The notes beneath the pieces were generated by a model. That model was given only the letters and a program-made list of their open reading frames with translations, did not search any database and was not told where the DNA came from. From an uncultured Dyadobacter sp. (GTDB lineage Bacteria; Bacteroidota; Bacteroidia; Cytophagales; Spirosomataceae): a stretch of 64,000 nt of DNA. The first letter of the stretch is position 1. Each line of letters opens with the position of its first letter. The position numbers were made by a program, and so were the translations under genes. Location: NCBI RefSeq assembly GCF_946482605.1, contig NZ_CAMLSE010000001.1:496001-560000 (forward strand), in the 5' to 3' direction. This document shows, one piece after another, positions 54,101-62,916 of this stretch.

Positions 54101-55823
54101 GATATATGTATGTGGCGTGAATGCGATCTCCAAACGTGAAAAAGGCACATGGAAAGTCAATGTAAATCCGGACGTAAAGGAGCTGACCGCGTTTTCAGGC
54201 GGCTTTGACGAGAAAAGTAAAAATTTCGTCATTTACGCGATTTCGGGTACATCCTATTTCAATTCTGGAACAGAGAATTCCGGAATTTATTATACGGCAG
54301 ATGGAGGTGAAACCTGGAAAAACAGGCGGCAAGGCCTGATGAAATGGACGATGAAGGGAGCGCAAGAGCCCGAATGGCGGAGCATAGCCACGAGTGCGCA
54401 GCATCCGGAGGTGGTGTATGTTTCCTATGCGAATTTAAAAGTATACGCGGACACGACCTGCATTGGCGTGGCCAGAAGCGAGGATTTTGGACAAACCTGG
54501 AAACTGGTCTGGAAAGATGACCTTACGAAAAAGGCGAATACCGCTTCCAAAAACTTCGAAAGTGAATGGATCACCGAACGCTTCGGGCCGACATGGGGTG
54601 AGAACCCATTCTCCATAGGCGTTTCACCGACCGATCCGGATATTTGCTATGCGACTGATTTTGGACGCACTGTTAAATCACACAATGGCGGCAAAAGCTG
54701 GGAGCAGGTTTATACGCGGAAACATAAGGGCGGCGGCTGGGTTTCCCGGGGATTGGAGGTAACCACAAGCTATGCGGTGGTATTCAATCCCTTTGATCTA
54801 AACCATGTTTTTATAGCAAATACCGATATCGGGCTCATGGAAAGCAAGGATGGCGGCCAAAGCTGGCTGAGCGCTACCCGCAATAACGGTATCCCGCAAG
54901 CCTGGGTGAACAGTACCTACTGGCTTGCATTCGACCCGAAAAGAGAGGGACGCGTATGGGCGGTAATGAGCGGGACGCATGATCTGCCGCGACCGAAAAT
55001 GTGGCGGAAAAGCGGGACCAAGGGTTATGAAGGCGGTGTATTGCGCAGTGACGATGCCGGCAGAACCTGGGAGCCCGTCAGCCAGGAAATAGGAGAGGGC
55101 GCCATGACGCACATCCTGATCGACCCGGCGAGCGATCCGGAAAGCCGGACATTATATGTTTGCGTTTTTGGCAAAGGCGTGTACAAATCCACCGACGGAG
55201 GGAAGAGCTGGAAACAAAAGAATAAGGGAATTGATGGAGACGAACCTTTTGCATGGCGCATCGTGAGAAGAGGAACGGATAATGCTTTATTCCTCGTAGT
55301 GAGCCGGCGAAGCGAAAATGGCACCCAGGGTGCCGGCGACGGGGCATTGTACCGCTCTACCGACGGAGCCGAATCCTGGACAAGGGTAGCGTTACCCGGC
55401 GGAACCAACGGGCCTACGAGCTTAGCCGTCGACGATCAAGAGGGCCACAGGCTAATCCTTTCTGCCTGGGGAAGAAAAGCACCCGGCAAGTTTTCGGCGG
55501 ATACGGGAGGCGGAATTTTTATTTCGGATGACGACGGCAAGACCTGGAAGCAGGCCCTGCAAGACGATCAGCATATACATGACATTACCTATGATGCGCG
55601 TGTCAACACTTTTTACGCCTGCGGATTCAATGGGTCGGCTTACCGGTCGGAGGATTCGGGTAACTCGTGGACGCGGATCAAAGGATATAATTTCAAGTGG
55701 GGGAAACGGGTGGACCCCGATCCGCGTGATCCTGATAAGGTATTTATTGTGACATTTGGAGGAGGTGTATGGCACGGTCCGGCAAGAGGTGATGAGACTG
55801 CCGTCGAGGATATTGTCAGATGA
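51120..55823 (+). CDS. Giant secreted Asp-box beta-propeller protein with internal duplication
   Basis: A signal or anchor segment (AIVCLVFLVVVFAF) is followed by two related modules of about 770 residues: module 1 (about 38-808) starts KIGPGGGGATFIPTFSYHRT and module 2 (about 815-1560) starts FAGFGGGGAMFYPAISPHNP. Each contains KCDMTGS/ACDMTGS, GDHAN, VTTSYGVHFDPFD/VTTSYAVVFNPFD and ends with IKGYDFHWGQR/IKGYNFKWGKR and a VWHG motif. I count 12 Asp-box motifs (S/T-x-D-x-G-x-x-W type) in each module, 24 in all, which fits two seven-bladed propellers per module as in GH74 and sortilin-like folds. Catalytic activity is not established. Confidence 0.88.
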   Translation: MYFKEVSKAIVCLVFLVVVFAFRSGFHQSSVKEDSKPQWEKIGPGGGGATFIPTFSYHRTSHFLLKCDMTGSYLTKDGGKSYDQINFPNGANSFAYDPADSNTIYIGSNTLNRSRDGGKTWEQLFPARAEMRGASYSGDHANYEIQTVAGSLYEVADGRIGAIRVDPVRSASLYFSMGSFLFYSLDGGKNWQKKDVGKRIDYLYGNAAAFQNELLVFTAGAAFVFNKNTKKITPKVFPKAMSPAFSFTAGTDAKGGKEIYYALHHDPQQEVREEFGHSEVWISEDRGNTWKKSENAFITNSKNGKKPSYSMISCAEFDARQVYLVTNRYEEQKGDGFVHWYGALKTGDAGKNWDWVWKGGGGSGQYGVKDGMNVGNLKDAWAAKAFGGEYIRLMDVGVSPRDGNVAIVTDWYRTMKTTDGGKSWSEIYSEAQADGSYKSRGLDVTTSYGVHFDPFDSSYIAISYTDIGFHHSFNGGKSWVRSADGVPAEWVNTCYWVEFDPKVKGKVWSVWSGMHDYPRGKMTRNPAWKQNAKGGICVSTDGGKTWRPSTDGMGMDSPATSIVLDPDSPPGKRTLYASVFSKGVFKSIDDGKTWQLKNKGIGENTCAFELTRTGNGTLFLTVSATPAHKNGKKGREFHSGAVYRSTDGAENWTQLHVTDGLLFPNGIACDPQNPDRLYLAGWADIDLSDLIGGDMARSTGSNEKLEIPGGVFLSEDGGATWSSIFDKKQYVYDVTADPYHPGRLYCNTFNSAAYRSDDYGKTWNQIKGYDFHWGQRITIDRNDPEQIYINTFGSSVWHGVPLTGPAKSQNPNGRNDQWGFAGFGGGGAMFYPAISPHNPGRALVACDMTGSFATHDGGESWRMFNLKGPVNYFVFDPVDSNTVYANSIGLYKSTDRGNTWSLFYPAPSDVSGIVSQGDHANEKVVTKDGTERKVLAFAVDPADPKKLYAAISTDGHNAFYTSGDGGRYWRKERELAEKTKNIYIKPDSPENDRTIYVCGVNAISKREKGTWKVNVNPDVKELTAFSGGFDEKSKNFVIYAISGTSYFNSGTENSGIYYTADGGETWKNRRQGLMKWTMKGAQEPEWRSIATSAQHPEVVYVSYANLKVYADTTCIGVARSEDFGQTWKLVWKDDLTKKANTASKNFESEWITERFGPTWGENPFSIGVSPTDPDICYATDFGRTVKSHNGGKSWEQVYTRKHKGGGWVSRGLEVTTSYAVVFNPFDLNHVFIANTDIGLMESKDGGQSWLSATRNNGIPQAWVNSTYWLAFDPKREGRVWAVMSGTHDLPRPKMWRKSGTKGYEGGVLRSDDAGRTWEPVSQEIGEGAMTHILIDPASDPESRTLYVCVFGKGVYKSTDGGKSWKQKNKGIDGDEPFAWRIVRRGTDNALFLVVSRRSENGTQGAGDGALYRSTDGAESWTRVALPGGTNGPTSLAVDDQEGHRLILSAWGRKAPGKFSADTGGGIFISDDDGKTWKQALQDDQHIHDITYDARVNTFYACGFNGSAYRSEDSGNSWTRIKGYNFKWGKRVDPDPRDPDKVFIVTFGGGVWHGPARGDETAVEDIVR

Positions 55824-55861
55824 TTCCGGAACTAACTAATTGTTTTAATTACTTTAAAAAA

Positions 55862-57211
55862 ATGACCATGGTTTTGCCGAACAATGCGTGTCTGATCTTA
55901 CGGAAAGTGCAGATTTTGAGCCTCTCTTTTGCGATGGCGGCTATATTAAACAGTTGCTGTTCGCCGACCTCGGACGATAACTCTAAAACCATTCTCGAAA
56001 TCAATCACAAAGAAATCCCCGCGGGCAAAAAGACCATTGCGATCACCGGAGCCACCATCATCGACGGCAACGGCGGTGAACCTGTGCTGAATGGATGTGT
56101 GATTGTAGAGAACGGGGAAATCAGGGAGGTGGGCAAAAATGGGGATGTGACGATTCCGGAAGGAGCTGAAATGGTAGATGGAAAAGGATTGTCGCTGTTG
56201 CCGGGGTTCATCGATTCGCATTTCCACCTCGACGGACAAGCTGGCCTCACCTCCTTGTTTTTACAACACGGCGTCACTTCCCTGAGAGACCCGGGCGCAT
56301 GGATTGAAGCCTATGACGGGGAAAGGAGATCCGGAAAGGCGGTTCCACGCTTGTTCCTCGCAGATCCGCATCTGGACATGTTCCCGCCTGCCTATCCGAA
56401 AGACGCATACGTGGTACGGGATGCATTGGAAGCGGTGAACCAGGTCAACAGAATGGCCGATCGGGGTGCTTCCGTCATCAAGGTCTATTTCAGGCTGCCG
56501 CCCGGGATCATTGCGGAGGTTTGCAAAGCCGCCCACCGGCGGGGCTTGCCGGTGACAGGGCATCTGGAAACGACCGAGGCAATGGAAGCCATCAACGCCG
56601 GTTTGGATGGAATCGAGCACATTACCTCTTTCGGACTGTCACTGCAACCGCAAATAGAAGGAGAAAAGTACCGGCAGATGGTGTTGGCCAATAACAATGC
56701 CAGAAAGCATGGCCGCTATGATGTATGGAAGAAACTGGATCTCAACGGATGGCGCGTCGATACACTACTGAAATTTCTGGTGAAGAAGGGAACATTTATC
56801 AGTCCGACACTCGGGGCGTTCGAGTATCAGATACCTAAGAAAAACGATACCCTGTCCGTAGATTCCGTGAAACTGGCGGGTTTCCAAAACATGAAGGCAT
56901 TAACCGCCAAATTGAAAAAAGGCGGAGCAAAGATCGTGCTGGGCTCGCATTCCATGATCACTTATGCCGAAACCGGCTGGGCGTTTCAGAGGGAACTGGA
57001 ATTGTTTGTGGAAAGCGGAATCAGTCCGTCCGACGCAATTGTGGCCGCAACAATGGAAAATGCCAGGTTCTTCCGGATTGACGACCGGCTCGGAAGTATT
57101 GAAAAGGGCAAGATCGCGGATTTGATCCTGGTAAAAGGCAACCCGGTTCGGGACATCAGAGCCACCAGAAATGTGGTAAAGGTGATGCTAAATGGTTCCT
57201 GGATTAAATAG
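55862..57211 (+). CDS. Lipoprotein amidohydrolase (imidazolonepropionase-like)
   Basis: The start is uncertain: an ATG at 55820 overlaps the previous stop, while 55862 gives a better signal (SLSFAMAAILNSCCS, lipid Cys near 33). The 449-residue protein is a cyclic amidohydrolase: the beta-sandwich ITGATIIDGNGGEPVLNGCV, HFH in LPGFIDSHFHLDG, SVIKVYF (candidate carbamylated Lys), VTGHLETTEAMEAINAGLDG, GIEHITSF, and the end GSIEKGKIADLILVKGNPVR. It probably hydrolyses an amide or cyclic substrate at the periplasmic or outer face, and is translationally close to the Asp-box gene. Confidence 0.9.
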   Translation: MTMVLPNNACLILRKVQILSLSFAMAAILNSCCSPTSDDNSKTILEINHKEIPAGKKTIAITGATIIDGNGGEPVLNGCVIVENGEIREVGKNGDVTIPEGAEMVDGKGLSLLPGFIDSHFHLDGQAGLTSLFLQHGVTSLRDPGAWIEAYDGERRSGKAVPRLFLADPHLDMFPPAYPKDAYVVRDALEAVNQVNRMADRGASVIKVYFRLPPGIIAEVCKAAHRRGLPVTGHLETTEAMEAINAGLDGIEHITSFGLSLQPQIEGEKYRQMVLANNNARKHGRYDVWKKLDLNGWRVDTLLKFLVKKGTFISPTLGAFEYQIPKKNDTLSVDSVKLAGFQNMKALTAKLKKGGAKIVLGSHSMITYAETGWAFQRELELFVESGISPSDAIVAATMENARFFRIDDRLGSIEKGKIADLILVKGNPVRDIRATRNVVKVMLNGSWIK

Positions 57212-57340
57212 GAACAGGCGGATGGGGAGCCGCAGGCCGCGGCAGGCCGGAGTGCCGGAAAATGATGGAATAATCCGATTTGCTTATCTGGCTTAGATTA
57301 ATTATGTTGCGGATACAGTGCTCCCTGACAGTTGATTTCC

Positions 57341-57919
57341 ATGACGCAGTTGCCGATACACGGTGAACAAGAATTGCTGCATGACCTTTCCAAAGGTGAT
57401 GAGAGGGCTTTTCGTACCATTTTTACACGTTATGCGGATGTGCTCGGCAAGCACATTCTACGCATTACCCGGTCTCAGGAATTGGCGGAGGAAGTTGTAC
57501 AGGATGTTTTTCTCAAAATCTGGTTGAAGCGGGAAGAGTTGACAGAAGTACGTGATTTCAGGGCTTACCTGTTCGTGTTGTCCAGGAATTATGCGATTAA
57601 CTACCTGAAAAAAACGGCAAAAGCATTGCTGGACGGGCAGGCAGCGGACCGGGTGGCCGTGGAGGATATCGACGTGTCTGAACACGAACATGACGACGAT
57701 TATTACGCGCTGATCGATGAAGCGATCGACCGGTTGCCGCCTCAGCAGCAGAAGGTTTACCTCCTCAGCAGGCACGAACGATTGAAATACAATGAGATCG
57801 CATCCCGTCTCAACTTATCGCGCGAAACAGTGAAAAAATACCTGCAAATAGCCACAGAGTCGGTTACTGCCTATGTCCGCAAAGGTTTCATTGCACTTCC
57901 CCTGATTTTTTTTCAATAA
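57341..57919 (+). CDS. FecI-type ECF sigma factor (second locus)
   Basis: The 192-residue protein begins MTQLPIHGEQELLHDLSKGD at the ATG at 57341; a TTG three codons earlier is less likely. Region 2: FRTIFTRYADVLGKHILRIT and AEEVVQDVFLKIWLKREELT; region 4: DRLPPQQQKVYLLSRHERLK and YNEIASRLNLSRETVKKYL. It is followed 90 bases later by its FecR partner. It is related to but clearly distinct from the factor at 42868. Confidence 0.95.
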   Translation: MTQLPIHGEQELLHDLSKGDERAFRTIFTRYADVLGKHILRITRSQELAEEVVQDVFLKIWLKREELTEVRDFRAYLFVLSRNYAINYLKKTAKALLDGQAADRVAVEDIDVSEHEHDDDYYALIDEAIDRLPPQQQKVYLLSRHERLKYNEIASRLNLSRETVKKYLQIATESVTAYVRKGFIALPLIFFQ

Positions 57920-58009
57920 AAAGTAAAAAAACTGCTGATCCGATAGCCCCATTTTGAGTGCTCGAACTGTCTTATATGAAAAGGGCCAGTTTATTTAACT
58001 CAAAAGCGC

Positions 58010-59242
58010 ATGAGCATCACCCGCGACCGGTTATCGCTGCTTTTCTATCGATATTACGATGGAACGGCCACGGAACCTGAAATAAAGGAAATGATGGGCC
58101 TCATCAGAAAGGCGGATGGCGACGCGGAACTATCCGCGCTGATCAAAGAAGCGTGGGAAGGTTTGAAGGTGGATAAGCCCGTGCTTTCCAGCGATGTACA
58201 CGAGCGCATCATCAGCAATATCCTGCATCCGGAGCGTGATTCGGATATGCCTCATCAGGAAGGAACCCATGCGGCTTTCCGAAGCAATATATTCCGCTTG
58301 CGATACTGGGCGGCGGCGGTGATCGTACTGGGCTGCTTCGGTGTTTTATGGAAATGGAATGAGCAGGAGAAAGGCAGCGTCAAACCGGCAGCAGCCCAAT
58401 CGGACATCAGGCCGGGCGGAAACCGCGCCACGTTGACGCTGGCCGACGGTACCGTCATTTCCCTCGACAGCGCGGCCAAAGGTGCGGTGATCCGGCAGGG
58501 CACGGCCCAGATCTCCAAGGCCGGTGAAGGAGAGCTTGTTTACGCGCAGTCCGCCGACGCGCAGTCCGCCGACGCGCAGTACGCAGACGCGCAGTCCGCA
58601 GGTAACGGTTTACAAATGAACATGATGTCGACACCGAGGGGCGGACAGTACCAGATCACGCTCCCGGATGGCACCAAAGCATGGCTAAATGCCTCATCTT
58701 CCATTCGTTTTCCGGTCGCGTTCGCCCGCAACGAACGCAGGGTTGAAGTACAGGGAGAGGTGTATTTTCAGGTACGGAAAGATAAGCAGCGCCCTTTCCG
58801 GGTGAATTTTGGAAGCAATGAAATAGAAGTGCTGGGCACCAGTTTCAATGTGATGAATTACACCGACGAACAGGCGTCCCAAACTACCCTGGAAGAAGGC
58901 TCGCTGATCGTAAGATCCCGAAATCAGGAAAGTAAGCTTAAACCCGGTGAGCAGGCCAGCATTGTGCGCGAGGGGACTTTGGCCGTTGCCCAGGTGGATG
59001 TGGAGGAGGCCCTCGCCTGGAAGGACGGATTATTCCATTTTGAAGATGCCGGGATCGAGGAAGTAATGCGGCAGGCCGCACGCTGGTATGATATTGAGGT
59101 CACCTATGAAGGGCCGGTTCCGAGAAGACAGTTCACCGGCACGATCGAACGTAACCTGAATATTTCCGAGCTGATGACCATGCTTCAGTATGCCGGTGTG
59201 AATTATCGCATAGAGGGCCGGAAAGTTCGCATTCTCCGGTGA
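58010..59242 (+). CDS. FecR-family anti-sigma factor with AQSAD tandem repeats
   Basis: The 410-residue protein has a cytoplasmic region (1-98), a membrane helix (about 100-117, YWAAAVIVLGCFGVLWKW), the FecR domain (RATLTLADGTVISLDSAAKG; FPVAFARNERRVEVQGEVYF; VLGTSFNVMNYT) and a C-terminal DUF4974 domain (LFHFEDAGIEEVMRQAARWY). Within the FecR domain, residues 179-198 are four copies of a five-residue unit of the AQSAD type coded by 15-base repeats, a length-variable insertion. It should control the sigma factor at 57341 and receive the signal from the SusC at 59452. Confidence 0.94.
   Translation: MSITRDRLSLLFYRYYDGTATEPEIKEMMGLIRKADGDAELSALIKEAWEGLKVDKPVLSSDVHERIISNILHPERDSDMPHQEGTHAAFRSNIFRLRYWAAAVIVLGCFGVLWKWNEQEKGSVKPAAAQSDIRPGGNRATLTLADGTVISLDSAAKGAVIRQGTAQISKAGEGELVYAQSADAQSADAQYADAQSAGNGLQMNMMSTPRGGQYQITLPDGTKAWLNASSSIRFPVAFARNERRVEVQGEVYFQVRKDKQRPFRVNFGSNEIEVLGTSFNVMNYTDEQASQTTLEEGSLIVRSRNQESKLKPGEQASIVREGTLAVAQVDVEEALAWKDGLFHFEDAGIEEVMRQAARWYDIEVTYEGPVPRRQFTGTIERNLNISELMTMLQYAGVNYRIEGRKVRILR
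58544..58603 (+). repeat. 15-base tandem repeat, four copies, in-frame
   Basis: GCGCAGTCCGCCGAC is repeated twice exactly (58544-58573), then twice with changes (GCGCAGTACGCAGAC and GCGCAGTCCGCAGGT, to 58603). It codes AQSAD, AQSAD, AQYAD, AQSAG, and copy-number change would keep the frame. Confidence 0.9.
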
Positions 59243-59354
59243 GCGTATATTGTGTAGCGTTAATTTTGGCAGAACATAAAGTTTGTAATAAATCCGCGAT
59301 TCCTATGGTAACGATATCCCTTCCACCCTGACCAAACGGGCCCGCAATAAAAAA

Positions 59355-59377
59355 GGGAAATGCTGCAAACATTTCCC
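59355..59377 (-). terminator. Hairpin between fecR and susC in the second locus
   Basis: GGGAAATG (59355-59362) and CATTTCCC (59370-59377) pair perfectly around CTGCAAA. On the minus strand it is followed by a run of Ts, giving a textbook intrinsic terminator against antisense transcription; on the plus strand it lies 75 bases before the susC start and may act as an operator or partial terminator. Confidence 0.55.
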
Positions 59378-59451
59378 CTTAGCATTCAGGCCAGCCGCGA
59401 AAATCTTTGTCGAAAAAGTGTTTCAAGCTTATTCCTAAACTTTACAAATAT

Positions 59452-62400
59452 ATGCGATTAGATCGTCTACCCCAATGCGGGAAAGGGTATTATTGTGTCA
59501 AGCCCACTAACCTTTTTTTGAAAATGAAACTGCTGACCATCTTCATTTTCCTGGCCCTTACCCAGGTCTGGGCCACGGGTTACAGTCAGAAAATAACGTT
59601 GAACAAGCAAAACGTTTCGGTGGAAACGGTCCTCAAAGCGGTGCAGAAGCAAACCGAGTACCGGTTCCTGTATGATAAACTGGAATTGCCGGTTGAAAAG
59701 CGCATCACTGTCTCCATTCGGAACGGGTCCATTGAGGAAACACTTGACCGGCTGTTTGAAGGTCTCCCGCTCACTTATAAAATATTCAACAAGAATATCG
59801 TGATCAGGAAAGAGATGCCGCCCAAAAAAGAACCTTCCGGTGCCATCCAGCCCATTCCGCGGGTGGAAACGGAACCAGCGGCCGCCCGTCAGATCACGGG
59901 GAGGGTGACGGATGACAAGAAAAGCGGGCTGCCCGGCGTGAGTATTCGCATTAAGGGCACCCAAAGCGGCATGATCACGGACGTGGATGGCGGTTTTACG
60001 CTGGAAGTCGCCGACGGGGATGCCGTCCTCGTGTTCTCTTTCGTAGGTTATCTGAACCAGGAAATAACGGTCGGTAACCGCACAAACCTGGAAGTAATAT
60101 TGAAACCGGATGAAAAAGCACTGGATGAACTGGTGGTCGTCGGGTATGGCGTGCAGCGCAAGGGTGACCTCACGGGCTCGGTCGTGCGCGTGAAGGGAGA
60201 AGACTTCAAAACCCAATCCATGGTGCAGGTGACGGAAATGCTGTCCGGAACGGTCGCCGGTCTTAATACCAACCAGTCGACCACGGCGGCCGGGGGCGCG
60301 TCGATGGAAGTGAGGGGCCCCAAGTCGCTTTCTGCGGGAACAGAACCGCTCATTGTACTCGACGGCGCGGTTTTCAGAGGGAGCCTCCGTGAAATTAATC
60401 CGAGCGACATTCAAACGATCGACATCCTGAAAGACGCCAGCTCGGCGGCGGTGTATGGTTCCAGCGCTGCGTCAGGAGTGATTCTGATTACGACGGTGAG
60501 AGGGAAAATTGGGAAGCCTACTGTGAATTTTTCAACGAAAATAGGCATGAGCCAGTCCAACAACCAACGCCGGGGGCTGGGACCGGAAGCTTATCTGCAA
60601 TTCAGGGAGGACCACCTGAGACAGATTTCTCCGAATCTGGACCCCAACTTCTTTACGAATCCGGGCAAATTACCCGAGGGAACGACCATTGACAAGTGGC
60701 GCGGCCTCAGCCCCAACCCGCAGGCTGATAATACCCAGGAATGGATGTCAAGGCTCCGGCTGTTTCCGGAAGAGCGGGAGAACTACCTGGCCGGAAAAAC
60801 CATGGATATGTACGATGAGGTTTTCCGCAACGGGCTGCGGCAGGATTACGACCTCAGCATTAATGGCGGTACCGAAAAGCTCAGCTACTACTGGTCGGTC
60901 GGGTACAACAATAATGAGGGTATTCTGGTGGGTGACCGCTATTCCAGCGTGAGTTCGAGGCTGAATGTGGATTTTACGGTGGTCGACTGGCTGAAAGTGG
61001 GGGTGAGCAGTCAGTTTTCAGACCGGGACGAAAGTTCGGTGCCGGCTAGTCTGCAATTTTATGTAAACAGTCCCTATGGCCAGATGTACGACGCCAAAGG
61101 CAATCTGAAAAGGCTTCCGCACGGTCACTCGGATAACCCGTTGCTGGAACACTACCGCACCGATCTGCTGAATAAAACCAACAGCTTGTTTTCCAACATG
61201 TACGCCGAGTTGCTGCTTCCTTTCGGCATTACATTCAAAACTTCGTTTCAGCCCAAGTATGCGAACACCAAGTATTATGCATTCAAGAAAATCAGTGAAA
61301 AACTGGGTGGATTCCCCAACGAAACGGCTTCCGGTGAAAGAAGGGAATCTTCGAGCCTCAACTGGATGATCGACAATGTCCTGACCTGGAAGCGGGAACT
61401 CGGCATTCACACGGTGGATGTGACCTTGCTGGCCAATGCGGAGAAAAACCAGTTTTGGTCGACCGTGCAAAGCAACCAGAATTTCAGCCCGAATCAGGAA
61501 CTGGGGTATCACGGACTTCAGTTCGGTTCCAATGCAGCCATTGTTAATAATGACACCAAAAGTACGGGCGATGCGCTCATGGCACGGGTCAACTATTCTT
61601 TAATGGGCAAGTACCTGCTGACGGCCTCGGTGCGGCGCGATGGTTTTTCTGCATTCGGTAACCGGTATCCCCGCGCCACTTTCCCCGCCATCGCCGGCGC
61701 GTGGATCATTTCGAATGAGAATTTCTTCAAATCCGCATTGATCGACCGACTGAAAATGAGGCTTTCCTGGGGAGTGAACGGGAACCGAAACATCGGGATC
61801 TACTCAGCGCAGGCAACAGTCAATTCGACGTTGTGGTACGACGGCAGCAGCACACGCGTGGGGGTATTCAATTCCACCCTGGCCAATTCGGGTCTCAGGT
61901 GGGAGAGAACCACCTCTCTGAATGGCGGTATCGACATTTCGCTGCTCAAAAACAGGATCGATCTGACCGTCGATGCCTACGATATCCGGACAACGGATCT
62001 TTTGATGAACCGCATTCTGCCGCAGGTAACCGGGTTCACGAGCCTGACGGCGAATCTGGGAGAACTGGGGAACAGGGGTATGGAACTGAATTTAAACACG
62101 GTCAATGTCCGGACCGCTGAAATCAGCTGGAGTTCCAACTTTGTATTTTCCTTTAATAGAAATAAAGTGAAGAAACTGTTTGGGGACGTTGGCAAATACA
62201 CCCTGCTGGGTGAGCAGAGAAACGGGGAAGTTCCCGATTTTTCCAACCAATGGTTTCCGGGGCAGCCTCTCGATGTGATATGGGATTATGATGTGGTGGG
62301 GATCTGGCAAACGGACGGATCGCAGGAGGCGGCCAAATACAACATGCAGCCCGGAGATTACAAGGCAGTCGACGTGAACAATGATGGTAAGTATGTTGAT

Positions 62401-62892
62401 TTGCAGGATAAAAAGTTCATTGGCTATGATGCTCCGAGGTACCGTCTGGGTCTGCGGAACGATCTCCGTTTTCTTAAAAACTTTACCGCCTCTGTTTTTG
62501 TACGTGCCGAACTTGGGCACTTAGGCGCTTATAATCCGGCATTGAACGGCGGCTGGGACCAGAACGACCGGTTCAACCGAAACGTAGGGCCGGTTCCCTA
62601 CTGGACGGCCGACAGGCCCAACAACGAATATCCCCGGCTCAATACCTACCTGGCGGCGTTCGGGGGCGGGATCATGATCTACAAGCCACGGTCGTTTGTG
62701 AGGGTTCAGGACGTTTCACTGGCGTACGACATTCCGCGCGAAGTGCTTAAAAGGTTGAAAATGAACAATGCGCAGGTGTTTGGCTCGGTGAGAAACCTGG
62801 CTACATTCTCGAAATGGCCGGGCTGGGATCCGGAGTCCGGTATGAACCCGATGCCGCGCAACTACACGCTGGGGCTAAGTCTGTCATTGTAA
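59452..62892 (+). CDS. SusC/RagA-type TonB-dependent transporter with STN domain (second locus)
   Basis: The start at 59452 (MRLDRLPQCGKGYYCVKPTN) gives 1146 residues; an alternative start at 59524 (MKLLTIFIFLALTQVWATGY) places the signal peptide at the N-terminus. The STN domain (SVETVLKAVQKQTEYRFLYD), the carboxypeptidase-like domain (QITGRVTDDKKSGLPGVSIR), the plug (DELVVVGYGVQRKGDLTGSV; SAAVYGSSAASGVILITTVR) and the barrel to the terminal YTLGLSLSL are complete. It is paralogous to the transporter at 44915 but with different loops, so it probably takes a different substrate. It partners the SusD that follows by 24 bases. Confidence 0.96.
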   Translation: MRLDRLPQCGKGYYCVKPTNLFLKMKLLTIFIFLALTQVWATGYSQKITLNKQNVSVETVLKAVQKQTEYRFLYDKLELPVEKRITVSIRNGSIEETLDRLFEGLPLTYKIFNKNIVIRKEMPPKKEPSGAIQPIPRVETEPAAARQITGRVTDDKKSGLPGVSIRIKGTQSGMITDVDGGFTLEVADGDAVLVFSFVGYLNQEITVGNRTNLEVILKPDEKALDELVVVGYGVQRKGDLTGSVVRVKGEDFKTQSMVQVTEMLSGTVAGLNTNQSTTAAGGASMEVRGPKSLSAGTEPLIVLDGAVFRGSLREINPSDIQTIDILKDASSAAVYGSSAASGVILITTVRGKIGKPTVNFSTKIGMSQSNNQRRGLGPEAYLQFREDHLRQISPNLDPNFFTNPGKLPEGTTIDKWRGLSPNPQADNTQEWMSRLRLFPEERENYLAGKTMDMYDEVFRNGLRQDYDLSINGGTEKLSYYWSVGYNNNEGILVGDRYSSVSSRLNVDFTVVDWLKVGVSSQFSDRDESSVPASLQFYVNSPYGQMYDAKGNLKRLPHGHSDNPLLEHYRTDLLNKTNSLFSNMYAELLLPFGITFKTSFQPKYANTKYYAFKKISEKLGGFPNETASGERRESSSLNWMIDNVLTWKRELGIHTVDVTLLANAEKNQFWSTVQSNQNFSPNQELGYHGLQFGSNAAIVNNDTKSTGDALMARVNYSLMGKYLLTASVRRDGFSAFGNRYPRATFPAIAGAWIISNENFFKSALIDRLKMRLSWGVNGNRNIGIYSAQATVNSTLWYDGSSTRVGVFNSTLANSGLRWERTTSLNGGIDISLLKNRIDLTVDAYDIRTTDLLMNRILPQVTGFTSLTANLGELGNRGMELNLNTVNVRTAEISWSSNFVFSFNRNKVKKLFGDVGKYTLLGEQRNGEVPDFSNQWFPGQPLDVIWDYDVVGIWQTDGSQEAAKYNMQPGDYKAVDVNNDGKYVDLQDKKFIGYDAPRYRLGLRNDLRFLKNFTASVFVRAELGHLGAYNPALNGGWDQNDRFNRNVGPVPYWTADRPNNEYPRLNTYLAAFGGGIMIYKPRSFVRVQDVSLAYDIPREVLKRLKMNNAQVFGSVRNLATFSKWPGWDPESGMNPMPRNYTLGLSLSL

Positions 62893-62916
62893 GTGATTTG
62901 TAAAAAAGACAACTCT

